Assembly: GCA_014155875.1 (NCBI GenBank)
Contig: JACEFZ010025088.1
Span: 62,001 to 126,000 of the forward strand
Source: Cepaea nemoralis
Taxonomy: Eukaryota > Mollusca > Gastropoda > Stylommatophora > Helicidae
Reading direction: 5' to 3'
DNA: 64,000 bases
Part shown: positions 63,991 to 64,000 of the stretch, one piece after another
Layout of the letters: each line of letters opens with the position of its first letter
How positions within the stretch are numbered: the first letter of the stretch is position 1
Translations under genes and position numbers: made by a program
Notes under the pieces: generated by a model
The model's input: only the letters and a program-made list of their open reading frames with translations
What the model was told of the DNA's origin: nothing
The model's database searches: none

Positions 63991-64000
63991 CAGTTATTAT

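Larger units (their letters stand above)
61231..64000 (+). mobile_element. LINE-H: degenerate, internally deleted LINE
   Basis: A leader with GAAGGAAAGCAATGGCGAA (shared with the LINE-J leader at about 1240) is followed by remnants of endonuclease, linker, truncated RT and a C-terminus ending in a C2H2 zinc finger at 63915-63987. RT fingers and the first catalytic motif are deleted near 63000. Stops and shifts are frequent. The 3' end is at or just beyond the window edge. Confidence 0.78.

Noticed and set aside
1..64000. Defence islands, toxin genes, operons or a novel enzymatic system
   Set aside because: All long frames resolve to retrotransposon proteins, two Ig exons, or a decayed packaging ATPase; no such system is visible.

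Overview
The window is nuclear DNA of a metazoan. It shows GT-AG introns, non-LTR retrotransposons (LINEs), tRNA-derived SINEs, LTR retrotransposons, a hAT-type miniature element and long microsatellites, and it has no prokaryotic gene layout. The repeat mix and the immunoglobulin-domain host gene fit a marine invertebrate, perhaps a mollusc, but that taxon guess is weak. Only two pieces look like host coding sequence: two minus-strand exons (29401-29552 and 3415-3547) whose lengths and phases fit together as one 95-codon immunoglobulin domain. About 25.85 kb of intron separates them, and nearly all of it is transposable elements.

Layout, left to right. 1-3414: a SINE, an internally deleted RTE-like LINE carrying a 402-bp tandem duplication, and a 27-bp minisatellite that runs up to the splice donor of the Ig exon. 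3415-3547: Ig exon, second half. 4459-6205, with an inverted, diverged copy at 17862-18234 plus 26690-28515: repeat P, which holds the remains of an A32-like genome-packaging ATPase as found in Polinton/adintovirus-like elements. 6841-17006: a very young LTR element (element 1) with 3.5-kb LTRs, an exact tRNA-Pro primer site and one long Gag-protease-partial-integrase frame without reverse transcriptase. 18235-26689: element 2, a minus-strand Ty3/Gypsy element inserted in repeat P. 29401-29552: Ig exon, first half. 29626-39593: a mosaic of LINE and SINE fragments holding a 6.9-kb inversion. 39594-56185: element 4, with element 3 (39901-48727) nested in its gag and LINE-E1 nested in its 3' region. 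56186-64000: LINE-E2, a full-length LINE-D inside it, and an internally deleted LINE-H.

Elements 2 and 3 encode protease, integrase, reverse transcriptase and RNase H in that order. This is the unusual integrase-before-RT order of the Gmr1 lineage of Ty3/Gypsy. Elements 1, 2 and 4 have all lost the integrase catalytic core, and element 1 also lacks RT. By eye, LTR pairs differ by about 0.2% (element 1), 1.2% (element 3), 1.6% (element 2) and 2.3% (element 4), which agrees with the nesting order.

The most informative structure is a rearrangement. Element 4's two LTRs now point in opposite directions because 32429-39299 was inverted, leaving a 294-bp inverted duplication at both ends (32135-32428 and 39300-39593). 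I see no defence system, operon, CRISPR array or other new gene system. The interest lies in mobile-element biology and the history of the locus.
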